NCBI GenBank assembly: GCA_019828565.1
Contig: JAHDYR010000053.1
Coordinates: 1,145,044-1,209,043 of the forward strand
DNA length: 64,000 bases
Direction of reading: 5' to 3'
Source: Carpediemonas membranifera
Taxonomy: Eukaryota; Fornicata
Position numbers and translations under genes: made by a program. The notes beneath the pieces are model-generated. The model ran no database searches. It was not told the DNA's origin and was given only the letters and a program-made list of their open reading frames with translations. Shown here in pieces: positions 31,309 to 41,928 of this stretch (position 1 is the stretch's first letter; every line of letters starts with the position of its first letter).

Positions 31309-34300
31309 ATGGATAAGGGACCTTTATGTACACAGCCTGAGATTCACGCAGTCCTCTCATTTGCCGAGAAATTGGATAAGCATGTTCGCTCGGGCGGAAA
31401 GAGGCGCTTGCTTAAGCGACTCGGACCCGCGGTGACCTCATACTGCAAGGCGATGGGTACTGATATTACCAGAAAGTATCAGGCCGCAAAACATCACGAT
31501 GATGGCTCCAAAAGAACGAAGCACGAACGCGAGGACATCGTATTCCAGGCGATTGTGGACATTGTTAAGCCCTCCGATGCGATCCTTGAGCGCCGCCTTT
31601 TCGACCTATCGACCACTGGTATCGATATTGGCCGCCTATCTCTCTATATCGACCGCTTCGCTTCCCGCCGCCGTCTCATTGCACCCACGGGCAAGGATTC
31701 AGTCCTTCGCGGCCAGTTTTTGCGCGGAATCCAAGACGAAACGCTCAGAGAGGAGGTTTCTCACGCCTCCAAGGGTCTGTCACTTGACGCGACCTTTTCG
31801 ACCGCCCTCCTGACATGTAAGCGTCTGGAGGAAGCAATCAAGCTCACTTCAACGTCCAAGCCTGCCCCTGCTCAAGAGCGCGAACGCTCTAAGCAGTCCG
31901 CTGTCCGCAAACGCCCCCCGCGTGAGCAGCGCGAGCCTCAGGATCAGCCGCGCCAAGACAAGCGGCAGCAACACCAGCCCCGCCAGTATCAGACGCACTT
32001 CCACCAGCAAGGCCAACGTCACGGTCAGCGTCAGCAGCAGACGCAACACCACGGTCACCAGCGAGACATCGTATGCTTTAACTGCGGCAGGCCGAACCAC
32101 CGCGCTTTCGAATGCACCAGAGAGAAGGCCGTGTGCGCGAAGTGCGGCAAGTCGGGGCACCTAGACAAGTTCTGTCAGGTAAACCCCAGATCATGCTTCT
32201 CTGTCTCTGTTTCTACGTCGGCGGCTGAAGGCCAGCGCTCCCTACCCGTCGTGAGTGCCGTCGTCCCTATGGGTAGCGACGAATCTACCACATGGCACCG
32301 TGTCTTATTCGACTGTGGTGCTGACATTTCTCTTGTCAACCCGGCTTCCGCCAGAGCGGCCGAGCTCATTCCGACGAAGCTCGCTGCACCCATTAAGATC
32401 AAGACTCCGGGTGGAACGATCGAGACTGATACGTGTTATGAGGTGCCGTTGAAGATGTGTAAGTCACCTTTCACCCCGAAAGGTCTATCCACCACAGTCT
32501 CCGCGTATGGGGTTGACTGTGCTTATGATCTCCTCTTGTCATATCAGACCATGGTCGAGTGGGGTATTCTCCCCAGCTTGTGTGAACCGTCTCAGTCTGA
32601 CAATGAAGACGCCTTGGAGCCTTTCGTGCCAGAGCCTGAGCCGCTCCAGGCGTATACTCTGTCTTCGGACTACACTCTCACTCATGACCGCATCCTCGCA
32701 GCTTATGCTCATTGCTTTGATGCTCGAGAAGGGTTCTCAGCATTAGAGCCATACGACCTCGTACTCAAGGAGGACCGCGTCGTCGCCACGAGATCCAATT
32801 ACATACCGTACCAGAAGCAGGGCCTGTTCGACGAGCACGTCAACGAACTACTGTCGAAGAAATACATCGAGGCCAGCTTCTCGCCATACTCTTCTCCAGC
32901 ATTGCTCGTCCCCAAGGGCAAGGACAAGACCAGGATGGTCGTAGACTTCCGCAGAATCAATGATTTGACCACGCCATTCGACTATCCGATCCCCGAGGTT
33001 AACACGTGCTTGACCAGGCTTGCTGGTGCCAAGGTCTTCGCCACTCTCGACCTCTCGAAAGGGTATCACCAGGTCGAGCTGACCGAGCGTTCTAGGCAAT
33101 ACACGGCGTTTATGACCCCCCGTGGGAAGTTCCAATACACCGGAATGCCGTTCGGCCTGAAGAACGCTGGCGCGCACTTTCAGTACGCGATTGAGCGCGG
33201 GTTCCAGGACCTCTTAGGCGACGCCTGCATTATATATATAGATGACATTATCATCTTTGGACGCTCGGAGCAGGAATATCTGGCCAACCTCGCTAAGGTG
33301 CTCCGCCGATGTGACGAGCTCAAGCTATCGTTGAACAAGGAGAAGTCGCATTTCGGCCTAGCCGAAGTGGAGTTCCTAGGATGGGTTGTGTCCGGCTCGG
33401 GTTTCCGGATTGCTCCAGACAGGATCCGCGATGTAGAAGGCCTGCGGCTACCGAAGACGAAGAAGGCCACGCAGGCCCTTATGGGATTCCTCAACTTTAT
33501 GAGAGACTTTGTTCCTAACTTCTCCGAGCTTATCCGACCGTTAGCCCGGGCGGCAAGCGGCAAGGAGGCTCCGGACGGATTACCTCAGGCAGAGGCGCTG
33601 GCCAAGGTTAAGGACCGCCTCTGCCACGCACCGGCACTCGAGCACTTTGACGTTTCGAAGGATCATGTGGTCATGACAGACGCGTCTGATCTCGGGATCG
33701 GGGGTGTTCTCCTCCAGGACGGCAAGCCGGTGTGTTATATGTCCCACGCGTTCTCAGATGTGCAGACGCGTTGGAGCACGATCGAACAGGAAGCGTATGC
33801 GATTGTCACCGCCCTCCAGAGGTGGCGCCGTTTCCTGTGCTGGACGTCGTTTACTCTCCTCACTGACCACCGGAACCTGGTCTACATGTCACGATCGTCT
33901 AACGCAAAAAGTCCAGCGTTGGTACGAGTCAATCGCAGACCTAGACTTCACAGTGAAGCATGTGGCCGGGGTTGACAACGGAGCGGCGGACGGGCTGAGT
34001 CGAGTCTTCTCCGCAACTGCCAGACAGGCAACAGCTACCGATGACGAGATCCAGGCAGCTCATATGCACGGCCAGGCCCACCTCCCGGTTTATACGACGG
34101 TAGAGTGGCTGAGATCTAACGGGCTCCGGGCTCCAGTGGATAGGGTAGCGCGGGTCATGGATCGTTGCCCCGTGTGCCAACTTACCGCCAAGCCGGCCGA
34201 GGCGTCCAGACCGTACCTCCACACGGCGAGCCTGCGACCGTTCCAGCGGGTAGCCATGGATACTATTGGCCCCCTGCCAGAGTCTCGCGGGTACAAGTTC

Positions 34301-35272
34301 ATCTTAGTTATTATTGATATGGCCTCGCGGTGGACCGAGCTCGTCCCACTCAAGTCCACAAGGGCGGACGAAGCTGTGACTGCCTTCGTCAACGGATGGA
34401 TTCTCCGGTACGGCGTGCCCAGAGTTCTACAGACAGACGGTGGCAAGCAGTTCGTCAACAAGCTATTCACAGATCTATCGGTGCGCGTAGGGTTTGCTAC
34501 TCACGTCACCACCCCGTACCATCCACAGTCAAACGGCATTGTGGAACGGGCGAACAGCCGCATTGAGCGCATTTTACGCAACAGGCAATACCAGCTTCGG
34601 AGCGAGTTGTGGTCAGACTCCCTCCCTGTCGCGCAGTATATCGTCAACGCGTCTCCCCACACCGCGACACGCTTAACACCGGCCGAGGTCATCTTCGGTA
34701 GCGATTTCCGTGTCCCGGCAGACGTGATGATGGCAGACGTCCAGAGTATGGCTGGACAGCCCAGCAGTAATGTTCAAGCAGCTCAGTTAGCCCGAGACTT
34801 GGCAGAGGCGAGAATCAAGGTCATGCACCAAGATGCGCTAGACAAAGTGTCAGCAACGACACCTATCTCGTCCGACTATGTGTTGGTCAAGTACCCGAAT
34901 GGACCGCCGTCCAAGTTGGCGTCAGGATGGCGAGGGCCTATGAAGCTAGTGCGTCCTATCGTGAGGCAGAACCTCACGGTGGGCTATGTCGTCAAGGATG
35001 TCAACACAAAGAAGGAGTTCCAAGTCGCCTCGGAGAGAGTTCGCGCCTTTATGGGTGAGTTGTCCGAGCAACGGGCTCAGGAACTCGCGGCAGTCACGCT
35101 CGGTGAATATCTGGTCGAGTCCATACTAGAGTCGACGAGTGAGGCCAGGATGAGAGACAGGAAGTTCCGGGTTAGATGGCTGGGATATGAGCCGTCAGAG
35201 GACACATGGGAACCATATGGGAATGTCAAGGGTTGTGAAGCACTGGATGTATTCCTGGGAAGGGCCAAGTAA
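31309..35272 (+). CDS. Gypsy-A Gag-Pol polyprotein (one apparent frameshift)
   Basis: Starts at ATG 31309, 20 bases after the LTR. It has a helical Gag, two CCHC knuckles (C-F-N-C-G-R-P-N-H and C-A-K-C-G-K-S-G-H, 32073-32175), and a protease with L-F-D-C-G-A-D (about 32309), where Cys replaces the usual Thr/Ser. RT has V-V-D-F-R-R-I-N-D and Y-I-D-D (33235-33246). RNase H has D-A-S-D-L-G-I-G-G and T-D-H-R-N-L. Integrase has C-P-V-C-Q, M-D-T-I-G-P-L-P, Q-T-D-G-G-K-Q-F and P-Q-S-N-G-I-V-E-R-A. A chromodomain follows (F-R-V-R-W-L-G-Y-E-P-S-E-D-T-W-E-P-Y). An A5 run at 33906-33910 shifts the frame by one; Gypsy-C has no extra base there. Otherwise it looks complete. Confidence 0.92.
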
Positions 35273-35301
35273 ATGGCGCCCAGAGAGAGTCACAATCTGA
35301 T

Positions 35302-36630
35302 TTATTCAATGGCACCAAGGCTGTCACCAAGCTCAAAGAAGATGCCGTCATGCTCCCAGCGCCGACGAACACGACGCCATAAGTTATGCTCGTTGAGATA
35401 ACGAGTGACAGGCATGGTGCGGCAAAGATCCTGGGTCAGGAAGGTCAGTGACGGCAGCGGATAGCCCGAAAACTGGACGAGCAGGATGAACGACTCCTCC
35501 TGGCGGGCGTTCTCGTAGAGCTCGATGTGCTCTTTGACCTCCACCACACCGTACGCGGCGGACGTGTCCGTGAGCTGGAGCGTGAACAGCTCCTTGTTCA
35601 TGGCAAGCTCCATAGCCGGGAGATGCTCAAGCCGGACACAGGTCCAATAGGCCCGAACGAAGTCGCGGGAGCGGGTGGCGGTCAGGCGCGAGGCACCGCG
35701 GTTCTCAGCCGCCATAAGCAGCGAGAACATGGCTGGGTGTCGGCCTGCCATCACCACGCGCTTGAGGAGGTCCACCACCACATCACGAGAGACCGTGGCA
35801 CCCGGCTCTCGAGTGCGCTTCAGCGCCAGGAGGGCTCCCTCAGCTGTGGCGACGTGGTTTGTGGCAAACCGGTCGCTCGTCCCGCCCTGGACCAGAGCCG
35901 CGGCTACGGCGCGAGTGTCTTGGACACCCTCCATGGAGCGCTGGAGAGCGCACCCGATGGCCGTCACCTCCGCGAACCGACGAAGGATGTCGGCAGAGAC
36001 GTAAGCAGCCGTGACCTCGGTCATAGCGCTGCCGAAGAGCTTCCCGGTCTGAACTCGGTCGAGGAGGGCTGTGAAATTGACTTCGAAGCAGTTGGAGAAG
36101 CGAGCAGTGCTGATCTCCGCAAAGGTGGTGCGGAAGGTCTCGACCTGACGCTGCTCGCGTGCCGGAAGAGGTTCGGCGGGCTCGGTCGGCTCGGCGACGG
36201 TCACAATAGCCCTAGGGGTTTCGACATTGGCGCGGTAGCGGGTCTGTCGGTGGAATGGGCGGACAGGGACCTCTACGACACGCTGGTTGAACTCAGCGCC
36301 CAGCTCACTCGTGCGGGTGATTGTGGTCTGAGCAGATTCGGGATGGCAGTCGGTGATGTGCCGTCCGGAGCGTCGAGGTCGGAGAACGGTGCGATCGGGA
36401 GCTGAACCAGCTTCTTGGTGCGAAATGGCATCACCATCGGTGTTCTCAGCGGTGTTTTCAGTGGATGGAGGCGTGTGAGAACCTTCAGTAGCTTCCTGGG
36501 AGCCGTCACCATTCAGCAGCTCGACATGCTTTCGCTTCAAGGCCTGAAGATCGGAGATGAGCACACCAGTAGGATTGGCCGTCATATACTGGTCGATTGC
36601 AGCAAAGAGTTCCTCCTCTACGTTTGTCAT
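35302..36630 (-). CDS. Antisense ORF of Gypsy-A, 442 residues, unknown
   Basis: Lies tail-to-tail with gag-pol, its stop 30 bases from the pol stop. ATG 36630 is chosen because a hairpin leader (36642-36665) and a TATA-like box (36686-36693) lie just upstream; the frame is open to 36750 without them being coding. The N-terminal 170 residues are Glu/Thr/Pro-rich with a basic patch (L-R-P-R-R-S-G-R-H). The C-terminal 270 residues are helical and align with the antisense ORF of Gypsy-C: shared R-x-V-M-x-G, F-x-L-x-M, L-T-x-A, F-x-R-x-Y and a final L-x-E-H. No transmembrane segment, zinc finger or known domain seen. Function unknown; an accessory or copy-control protein is possible. Confidence 0.75.
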   Translation of the reverse strand: MTNVEEELFAAIDQYMTANPTGVLISDLQALKRKHVELLNGDGSQEATEGSHTPPSTENTAENTDGDAISHQEAGSAPDRTVLRPRRSGRHITDCHPESAQTTITRTSELGAEFNQRVVEVPVRPFHRQTRYRANVETPRAIVTVAEPTEPAEPLPAREQRQVETFRTTFAEISTARFSNCFEVNFTALLDRVQTGKLFGSAMTEVTAAYVSADILRRFAEVTAIGCALQRSMEGVQDTRAVAAALVQGGTSDRFATNHVATAEGALLALKRTREPGATVSRDVVVDLLKRVVMAGRHPAMFSLLMAAENRGASRLTATRSRDFVRAYWTCVRLEHLPAMELAMNKELFTLQLTDTSAAYGVVEVKEHIELYENARQEESFILLVQFSGYPLPSLTFLTQDLCRTMPVTRYLNEHNLWRRVRRRWEHDGIFFELGDSLGAIE

Positions 36631-36641
36631 AGCGCCGTTTG

Positions 36642-36693
36642 AAATCTGGGAGGCGTCCCAGATTTGATTTACATGTATACATGAGTTATATAA
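36642..36693 (-). promoter_or_regulatory. Promoter-like leader of the Gypsy-A antisense ORF
   Basis: On the minus strand, TTATATAA (36693-36686) is followed about 20 bases later by a perfect 10-bp stem with a 4-base loop (AAATCTGGGA / TCCCAGATTT, 36642-36665). The ATG comes 12 bases further. The LTR leader has the same layout (TATA, then a 10-bp stem with a 4-base loop) with unrelated stem sequence. Confidence 0.5.
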
Positions 36694-36896
36694 TCTCAGG
36701 AGGACACCCACCGCGCAAGTTACAGACGCTGAGCACGCCTGTATAGCCAATACTGGCCAAGGGACAGCCGTTCACGTATTCTCTCGCGCGTTTTATGCCG
36801 AGACGAGATCTCGAGGAAAAGGGGAAGAAAAACACCTCCAAGAAGTGATAATGGACAAAGTTTATACGAAGAACGTGGTTTTGATGTTGGTTATTC

Positions 36897-37094
36897 ATGA
36901 TGGAGCTCGTATTCTGGGCACAAGAAGTCCGAGCGGAGACGAAGAGAAGAAAACTCCCGTATCTCGCCAAGGAAGCGGAATTGGAGCTAGTTAACTGCAT
37001 TTTTGAAGCCTATGTAAGAAATAGCGGAAGAGGAGCACAAACCGCCAACTATTCCGAATCAAGCCGAATGCATGACATAACCTGCACGGTTTGA
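36897..37094 (+). CDS. Short ORF with a motif repeated at 48.7 and 63.8 kb
   Basis: 65 codons from ATG 36897. The part L-P-Y-L-A-K-E-A-E-L-E-L, then I-F-E-A-Y-V-R, resembles translated segments at about 48735-48660 (minus) and 63880-63800 (minus), which share L-x-N-E-E-x-L-R-P-L and F-E-x-Y-V-R. It is predicted to be helical. It may be a real small protein, an exon, or part of a repeat unit. Confidence 0.35.
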   Translation: MMELVFWAQEVRAETKRRKLPYLAKEAELELVNCIFEAYVRNSGRGAQTANYSESSRMHDITCTV

Positions 37095-37507
37095 TGCAAT
37101 CAGACAGAACACTGGTATGTATCGACTACTAGGAGGGGCAGGATCCCCAGGTAAGATACCCATGACACAGCGCGCTTATTTAGTGGTACCACGAGTCTTT
37201 TCGAATCTGTAGAATCTTTGCGCAATCTAGAAAATCTTTAGAGAATTTCCGTGGGTGGACTCCACGCCGGGCGATGGCTTAGGACGCTATGTCGTCAGCC
37301 TAGTCAACGGATACTATCCGGCGTACACGCAAGTCCCGTGTGCGCGACGGTCAGCCCTCTAAGTTGAACTTAGTTGGCATCCCCGGATCACTGGTCATTC
37401 CCCAGCGATCGACGGTTATAGGGTCAGCACTCTTGGGCTGTTCCCCCAAGACCTGATTAACAATGGTATCCTTTTCGTGATGCTCTTAACAGAGCATGGG
37501 GGGGAAG
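37095..37507 (+). other. Gypsy-A 3' noncoding region and polypurine tract
   Basis: No coding frame. Ends with the G/A run GGGGGGGAAG (37498-37507) directly before the 3' LTR, the expected primer for plus-strand synthesis. Confidence 0.7.
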
Positions 37508-37615
37508 TGTCAGCCATTTATATATGAGATACGTATTTGATACGGTCTTGATCCGTCCAGCTCGACACCCTTGTGTCGAGCTCTCTTTGTAAAGTCTTTT
37601 TCCTTAGTGATCACA
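37508..37615 (+). repeat. Gypsy-A 3' LTR (108 bp)
   Basis: Identical to 31181-31288. Followed by the GTAG duplication and then Gypsy-B gag sequence. Confidence 0.9.
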
Positions 37616-37856
37616 GTAGGACGTCATCAGGCATAAGGCGCTGCTCCACCCAGGCGATGAACGCGTCCAACTTGATGGTAGCGGGGTCATGGTCATCCGC
37701 TTGTAGCTCTAAACGCGTTGACGGGGAAAGGAGGATGCTTAAGGGGAGTTTCTTGTGAGTGTCGAGGAATATTGTGGCTTTGGCCTTGAAGTCTTGGAGG
37801 GACTCAAAGGTAGCTGTTTCGGTATCGATTGACGGAGTTTCAAACGTCAGGGACAT
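37616..37856 (-). pseudogene. Gypsy-B gag N-terminus (cut by Gypsy-A)
   Basis: ATG at 37856, 21 bases after the 5' LTR. About 80 residues are readable before the insertion. It rejoins in frame with 31180 when Gypsy-A and one GTAG are removed (D-D-V-L then Q-L-T-K-D-L). Confidence 0.85.
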
Positions 37857-37867
37857 CGCAATGACTA

Positions 37868-37877
37868 GTATTAATAC
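37868..37877. promoter_or_regulatory. Palindrome GTATTAATAC at the primer-site position of Gypsy-B
   Basis: Perfect 10-bp palindrome directly inside the 5' LTR (minus orientation), 11 bases before the gag ATG. It matches the arrangement in Gypsy-A and Gypsy-C. Confidence 0.6.
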
Positions 37878-37940
37878 TGTGAAGCGAACTGTTTATAGGT
37901 AAACCGTCTAAAGGTAAAAATGGTCTAAACTACCGTGACA
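37878..37940 (-). repeat. Gypsy-B 5' LTR (63 bp)
   Basis: Identical to 27149-27211 and followed by CGGG. Confidence 0.85.
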
Positions 37941-37944
37941 CGGG

Positions 37945-38672
37945 CCCCCGTTCTGCCTGGCACCCGCCACCGGGGCCTTCTGCTCGGTTTCCCCCTACAG
38001 GGCTCCTCTCAGGGATATGTTCTCCATACCATTCGACCCAGTTTGCAATTTTTCAGGCACCCGCCGAAGCGGTTTCGGGCTTGGCGTTTGCCGTACCACG
38101 CAATTGGGCCAGTTATGAAACCCACCGATCATCGCTGGGTAGCTATATGATTCACGGCTGCGTTCGGGCTCTTCCACACTTTCCGTTCCGGCATGGATCC
38201 CCTCCTCAAGGATTTGTTCCCTATAGGGCTTCTTCCTAGCTTCCGGCTGGTTCCAAGTTTTGGGTGCCGGGCCGTTCGGCGCAGCTCTGATTTGGTCCAG
38301 GTGCCGCCCAGGTGGTATTGTTGCCTTATGGTTACCCTCCTGTTTGGCTGCTGCGCCCCGATACCTCGCACGTACGTGTATACATGTGCATACGTGCCCC
38401 GCCCTATGGCTCTGGGTTATTTCTTATACGTGTGAAGAGTGTGCCGGTTCTGCCGGCTGAATGTTGTCTACGTTCCCAGTATGGGTGAGCGTTTGTGTGT
38501 TAGCGAGATTAGTGTTCGGGGTTGAGTCCCCCTTCCGCGGCTGGGTGCTACCGGGATACGTGGGGCTTGCGTCCCCCGCTGATCCCAGGAGCGCTCCGCT
38601 TCGGTTGAGGCGGGGGGTTGGGTCCCAGTTTGACCCTGGTCCCAGAGGTCATAGGATTCTGGGATGGTGTAC
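37945..38672 (-). other. LINE-3 3' UTR
   Basis: No coding frame in sense orientation. Contains a stretch (about 38524-38600) similar to the LINE-1 3' UTR near 17395-17440, around GGGATACGTGGGGC and GATCCCAGGAG. It continues at 27148 beyond Gypsy-B. Confidence 0.6.
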
Positions 38673-41600
38673 TTACCCGTCTTTCCGGAGGTTCAGAAGG
38701 GCACGTCTGCCGTTCTGCAGTCCCTCTCTGACGGTATGGTCCTCGCTGCGGAGGAGCCAGAGCATTTCCAGGATTTCCCTTGAGTTGTACCACTCCGCCT
38801 CCTGTCCTTGCCTTAGGGCGTGGTACTGTGTGCGTAGATGCGCCTCCGCCAGGATGTCATTCCATCCTTCTGGGCGTTCTACCGCCTTGCATTGGCAGAT
38901 GATGTGGCTTTGTGTTCCCAGGGGCTGGTTGTATGCCCATTCTGAGAGGATTTTGGTGGTTTCCGCCGCGGTTCTGGTGACAGTGTACAGGCGAGTAATG
39001 GTGTCACCTTCTGAGTCCAGGGTACATAGGGGGCAACACCGCTTGATCCTGCTCAGGAGGGCCTGGGGCTGGCCGATCGCGCTCCCAAGTATGGCTCTGC
39101 TTCTGCCACTGTTGCTGGGGGAGGGGAGTGTGTTGGATGCAGTCATGATTACTCTCTTGACTTCCCGTCTGGTTATCATCTCACCCTTGATCATTCCTGG
39201 TTTCTTGGGTCTCTTCCCTTGCTGCATGCTGAGGATGACTTCCGGGGCTAGTACTGTTGCCACCCCTTTGGCCGTTCGGCTCCCGGTGTGCAGTAGTTCT
39301 TCTGCTGTGAGGGTCCAGCCTCCCCTCTTTGCTCTTTCCCTGGCCGGGTCGTGCGCAGACTCATAGAGCCTCACCGCTCTCTGCCCCATATCTGCCTCCC
39401 AGCACATCCATCCCATTAGTACACGGGCGGCTCCTCCTCCCCCTGGTCCTGTGCCTGCCATTAGGCCGCGCCAGTTGTTCCAGATGGCTCTTCCCCCTGG
39501 CGCTTGGCCCCAGATCTCGATCCCGAACTCGATCTTGGGCCAGAGGAAGGTTCTGAGGATGGATTCCGAGGTGGCGGCCGGGGTGGATCCTTTGGTCCAC
39601 CCTGCTCTCCTTGCCAGGGCTAGGTATTTCCGGGATTGTGACGTCTTCATTTTGATGCATGCTGCCAACGGATTCTTCCCGCTGGCTAGCCAGAGTCCCA
39701 GATACCTTGCTGAGTCTGACGCCAGTGTGGGAGTTCCTTGGATGCTGACCGCTGCAGTTACGTCGGTACTTATCACCACACTTTTGCCTGGGCTGGTCTG
39801 GAGTCCATGGGCTTCAATTACCCTGACTACTGCGTCTGTGCCTTCTTCGGCGAGCTGCGGGGTCTCGGCTGAGATGCTTGTATCATCTACAAACATTGCA
39901 ATGAGGCAGTTTTTGGGCCTATCGTCCGTTGGAGGGAGGCAGGGGTCCGGGATCTCTCTATGCCGGAGGTACAGTGCCGCCTGGCTTAGCCAGTTAGCTG
40001 TGAAGAGGATGAACAGAGTGGGGGCCACCACACATCCTTGCTTGACCCCCATGTTTGTTCTGGACCATGTGCTTGCCCCTCGTACCGAGATGTACGTTTC
40101 TGTAAGTGTATTTCGGATGGCCCTCGTCAGTCTTGGGTGTACCCCCATGAGCGTCAACTTGTTCACCAGCAGGTCCCTTGGGACCGTATCATATGCTTTT
40201 GCTATGTCAAGTAGGACGCTGGTACGGTTTCCGGACTGGTGGAGTTGGGCTAGGAGGGCTATGTGATCCACTACAGTTTTCCCTTTCATGAACCCAACTT
40301 GCTCTCTGGGGATGAACTTCTCCACCGTCGGCCTGAGGCGCCATTTCAGTATCCTCCCGTAGGCTCTGTATAGGAGGGGGGGTGAGGGAGATCGGTCTGT
40401 ACGAGCTGGGCGTGAGCTTGTCCTTCCCAACCTTGTGGATAGGCGACACCGCTGCATACTTCCATGTGGTTGGCATGGTCCCGCTGTCGTATACTTTCGC
40501 GAGCAGGACTGTGATTGCCTCGTACGCTGACTCGGGGAGGTCCCTCAGACAATCTCCAATAATCCCGTCCGGGCCTCCGGCCGAGGACTTCCTTATGGAC
40601 TTGACCGCCGCTGTCACTTCTTCAAGCGATGGCGGATGGTCCTCCATGTCCGTTTCCGGCTCGGTTTCCCAGGTGGGTTCCCAGGTGGGTTCCTTCCCGG
40701 AGCTTACCTTCGCGTACTGCTCCTGGAGGGAGTCTGCAATCTCCCTCTGCCTTGCTAGAATCTTGTTTCCAGCCTTCAGCATCACCGGGAGACCGGCGTG
40801 CTGCTTCTCGTTCCAGAAGCGGAACACTTGGTTTGCGAGGATCCTTTTTGTCGTTTTGTACCCATCACGGGATCCAACCTCAACCTGCTCATTCCAGTCA
40901 TGTTGGAAGGTCCTCCATGATCTGCTCAGTGCTCCGTTGAGGGACTTTTTGATATCTTTGGCGGCGGTTTTGCTCCAGGTGGAGGCTTTGGCCAGCCGTT
41001 CCCATACCTCACTAGGGATACGTTCCTGGTTTTCTACAGCGAATGGGTGCCTTCTGGAGGTAGCAAACCCGGTGGACAACCATTTCCTTATGAGAGTCTC
41101 CATCTCGTCCACTGGTATTTTGCTGTCTAGTGGTGGCCACTCTTCTAGCTTGGGCCCTGTTCTCCTGGGTTTGACCAGCCACGTATCGATCCGTGGGATT
41201 TCCAGTCTCTTTGATATCTCTGGTTTCCCTGTCGGGTTGCTATCCCAGGTGAGCTCTATGGCTTTGTGTGCCGACCCCCAGTGCCCGATTGTGGTCTTGT
41301 CTATTACCCTAACAACCGGGTTTTGGATACCCCCTGTTACCGCTGCATAGTCTATTGTGGACGTTCGGGAGTTAGTCCCGTACGTCGGTGCAGTTGGTGC
41401 TATTGGGGTGAGGTTCCATCGCTGGAGGGTCATCGCAGTTGCTTGCCTGAGTTTCCCTGGCCTCCTGTTCCAGTCCCCGATGATGATGATGTCACACCCC
41501 TCATAGTTCGCGACGGTTTGCTCTAGCATCCGGTCGAACTCCTCAATCTCGGGTCGTGCACATCCACTATCGGGAGCGTAGATATTGATGACTGCCGTGG

Positions 41601-41928
41601 CCCTCGATGCTTTGAGGATGCTTACTTGGATTCGTGGGTTCGTCCCGTCGGACACGCCTACGTCCCATTCCGCTTTGGAGTGCGGGCTAATCAGTGTGGC
41701 CAGTCCCTTTGTGGGTCGCTTGCGCGTTGCCTCTAATGGCTTGACCTCTCCTGCACAGGCGTACTGGAGATCTACCCAGCAAGGGATGGTGGTATTACCG
41801 TACCGCTTGGTTTCCTGGAGGAGGATCGCATCAGTCCTTATCCTCTTGCGGATGGATAAAGCTATGGATCCGCTGTAATCGTTTGCGCCCGCTAGGTGCC
41901 CTTCGCTGTTTAGCGATATTATTCTCAT
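38673..41928 (-). pseudogene. LINE-3 ORF2: endonuclease and reverse transcriptase
   Basis: ATG 41928. Endonuclease: I-S-L-N-S-E-G-H, L-Q-E-T-K, V-I-N-I-Y-A-P-D, I-I-G-D-W-N, T-I-D-Y-A, and W-G-S-A-H-K. RT: S-Y-R-P-I-S-L-T (about 40400), I-A-K-A-Y-D-T-V-P-R, G-V-K-Q-G-C-V-V-A-P-T, M-F-V-D-D-T (about 39890). The Cys-rich end is C-C-P-L-C ... H-I-I-C-Q-C. The only break is a C7 run near 40378-40384, where one base too many shifts the frame. A short duplicated segment (W-E-P-T-W-E) lies before the RT. This is the best preserved of the three ORF2 units. Confidence 0.9.

Larger units (their letters stand above)
31181..37615 (+). mobile_element. Gypsy-A chromodomain retrotransposon with antisense ORF, 6435 bp
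   Basis: Identical 108-bp LTRs (31181-31288, 37508-37615) with TG...CA ends, GTAG duplication, gag-pol in one reading frame apart from one indel, chromodomain end, then a 2.2-kb 3' region. That region holds an antisense ORF (36630-35302), a short sense-oriented ORF and a noncoding stretch. It ends at a polypurine tract GGGGGGGAAG (37498-37507). LTR identity indicates recent insertion. Confidence 0.92.
27149..37940 (-). mobile_element. Gypsy-B retrotransposon (about 4.35 kb) carrying nested Gypsy-A
   Basis: Identical 63-bp repeats with TG...CA ends lie at 27149-27211 (3') and 37878-37940 (5'), flanked by CGGG. Removing Gypsy-A (31181-37615) and one GTAG restores a continuous gag frame. The element is very compact: 21 bases from 5' LTR to gag ATG, and 58 bases from pol stop to 3' LTR. 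A purine-rich AAAGAGAGGGTAG on the minus strand next to the 3' LTR is the likely polypurine tract. It is inserted in the LINE-3 3' UTR. Confidence 0.9.

Noticed and set aside
35527-36405. Plus-strand ORF of 292 codons opposite the Gypsy-A antisense ORF
   Set aside because: Considered as the true gene instead. The minus-strand reading has protein homology to Gypsy-C and a promoter-like leader; the plus reading has neither.
35302-36630. Antisense ORF as an env-like gene
   Set aside because: Wrong orientation, no signal peptide or transmembrane segment seen, no glycoprotein-like Cys pattern.
38461-39366. Plus-strand ORF of 301 codons opposite LINE-3 ORF2
   Set aside because: Mirror of the RT C-terminal coding strand; composition (Ser/Leu/Arg-rich) is that of a shadow frame.
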